Part shown: positions 6,913-7,405 of the stretch, one piece after another
Position numbering within the stretch: position 1 is the first letter of the stretch
Layout of the letters: each line of letters opens with the position of its first letter
NCBI GenBank assembly: GCA_027490345.1
Contig: JAIXYF010000018.1
Span: 1-7,405, forward strand
Source of the DNA: Novosphingobium sp.
GTDB lineage: Bacteria > Pseudomonadota > Alphaproteobacteria > Sphingomonadales > Sphingomonadaceae
Direction of reading: 5' to 3'
Length of the DNA: 7,405 bases
Notes under the pieces: generated by a model
Seen by the model: the letters and a program-made list of their open reading frames with translations, nothing else
Database searches by the model: none
Told to the model about the DNA's origin: nothing
Made by a program: the position numbers and the translations under genes

Positions 6913-6926
6913 CGATTATATAATCG
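6913..6926. promoter_or_regulatory. 14-base palindrome carrying a consensus -10 on both strands
   Basis: CGATTATATAATCG at 6913-6926 is its own reverse complement and contains TATAAT on the plus strand (6919-6924) and on the minus strand (6920-6915). On the plus strand TTGCTC at 6897-6902 lies 16 bases upstream as a weak -35; no good -35 is seen on the minus strand. It may be a promoter element, an operator or both. Confidence 0.35.
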
Positions 6927-6993
6927 ATGAAATACACTCTCCGAAAGCACCCCTAGTCAGCTGGGGTTCAGAATTTACCTTTAGTTAAGCACT

Positions 6994-7012
6994 GCCTCCG
7001 GGCCTCCGGGCC
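6994..7012. repeat. Short tandem repeat GCCTCCGG
   Basis: The 8-base unit GCCTCCGG is repeated twice in tandem followed by a partial third GCC (6994-7012, with one extra G at 7010). It is non-coding and has no evident role. Confidence 0.5.
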
Positions 7013-7194
7013 GCCAGCGGTCAGACCCGTGCCAAGCGCCCCATTGGGTCCCCCATTCAGCCCCGGATCGCGCGCCCTGTCTGGCCTGCAGGCACCTGCG
7101 GCAACGTCCAGTGGCGCTGTGGCCACGGTTCATCGCAAGGTGACCCGCGCAGGGGTTGGTTCATCAACCTTTGCCTGCCTTAGTAACGATTGGT

Positions 7195-7204
7195 GCGTTA
7201 ACGC
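7195..7204. promoter_or_regulatory. Palindrome GCGTTAACGC upstream of the rightward gene
   Basis: A perfect 10-base palindrome centred 25 bases before ATG 7225. The flanking CCTTAG (7178-7183) and CTAAGG (7206-7211) form a wider inverted repeat that is not concentric with it. The position suits an operator for the gene at 7225, but the site matches no regulator I can name. Confidence 0.3.
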
Positions 7205-7224
7205 GCTAAGGGTCATAATCAGCG

Positions 7225-7405
7225 ATGAACATCAATCGGCGCCATCTGCTGGGCGCCCTTGCCGGAACCGCCGCTTCGCTCGTGCTGCCACGCAGCGGTG
7301 CGCAGGCGCAGGAAGCCGAACTGCCGGGCGGCACGTTCTGGGGAATCGTGCCCGTGGCAGACGCCGATGCGCCGGTGCTGGCCGGCGGGCAGACCACCAT
7401 TGCGC
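7225..7405 (+). CDS. Tat-signal exported protein of unknown function, N-terminal part
   Basis: The frame opens at ATG 7225 and is still open at the window's end, giving 60 residues. It starts MNINRRHLLGALAGTAASLV, with a twin-arginine pair at R5-R6 followed by H-L-L and a moderately hydrophobic stretch, then AQA|QE as a likely signal-peptidase site near residue 28. This resembles a Tat signal peptide, which would send a folded, often cofactor-bearing protein to the periplasm. The visible mature part, EAELPGGTFWGIVPVADA, matches no family I recognise. AAGGG at 7208-7212 lies 12 bases before the ATG, rather far for a ribosome binding site. The gene is divergent from the receptor. The opposite-strand frame at 7206-7400 covers the same bases but lacks sensible features. 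Confidence 0.75.
   Translation, partial: MNINRRHLLGALAGTAASLVLPRSGAQAQEAELPGGTFWGIVPVADADAPVLAGGQTTIA

Larger units (their letters stand above)
6768..7224. promoter_or_regulatory. Divergent intergenic control region
   Basis: A 457-base region between two divergent genes with no convincing coding frame. Positions 6820-6930 are markedly AT-rich (runs of T and A at 6832-6836, 6861-6866 and 6883-6888) in an otherwise GC-rich window and hold two perfect palindromes and TGAC repeats, so this is the likely promoter and operator zone. Positions about 6990-7150 are GC-rich with short repeats (GCCTCCGG twice at 6994-7009, GCCTGCAGGC at 7084-7093) and no clear function. Positions 7150-7224 carry the leader or promoter of the rightward gene, including the palindrome GCGTTAACGC (7195-7204). 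Confidence 0.7.

Noticed and set aside
6820..6930. Fur box or similar iron operator upstream of the receptor
   Set aside because: The AT-rich palindrome CGATTATATAATCG does not match the GATAAT-type repeat pattern well enough to call.
7120..7170. Short inverted repeats GTGGCCAC and GGTTG/CAACC in the intergenic region
   Set aside because: Arms of 4-5 bases are expected by chance in GC-rich DNA and are not followed by a T run.
7206..7400. 64-residue minus-strand open frame at the right edge
   Set aside because: Shadow of the plus-strand gene at 7225, which has a start, a Tat-like signal peptide and a signal-peptidase site.

Overview
The window is a high-GC stretch of bacterial chromosome. 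Its gene style points to an alphaproteobacterium of the sphingomonad type (Novosphingobium/Sphingobium-like): a large sphingomonad-style TonB-dependent receptor, GT4 glycosyltransferases, a DUF2141 protein and tightly overlapping genes. The taxonomic call is inference from style, not from a marker gene.

Positions 1-4214, plus strand, hold a compact five-gene operon. In order: the C-terminal end of a probable polysaccharide-deacetylase-like (DUF2334-type) protein; a GT4-fold glycosyltransferase; a polytopic inner-membrane protein resembling the UPF0104/LPG-synthase transmembrane family; a small secreted DUF2141 protein; and a second GT4-fold glycosyltransferase. The first four genes overlap by 4, 8 and 4 bases and use GTG, GTG and TTG starts. 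The fifth follows after 10 bases with an ATG. The gene set suggests synthesis and membrane handling of a glycolipid or other cell-surface glycan, but neither substrate nor product can be read from the sequence.

Positions 4215-4334 separate two convergent genes and contain a clear intrinsic-terminator hairpin. Positions 4335-6767, minus strand, encode a full-length TonB-dependent outer-membrane receptor with signal peptide, TonB box, plug and C-terminal Phe.

Positions 6768-7224 form a 457-base divergent intergenic region. Its receptor-proximal half is AT-rich and holds two perfect palindromes, a cluster of TGAC half-sites and two overlapping, mutually exclusive hairpins next to the receptor's ribosome binding site. 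Its distal half is GC-rich with short repeats. A rightward gene starts at 7225 and runs off the window; it encodes a protein with a Tat-like signal peptide and unknown function.

No tRNA, rRNA, CRISPR array or mobile element was seen. The best leads are the glycan/glycolipid operon with its unassigned membrane and DUF2141 members, and the structured control region upstream of the receptor.
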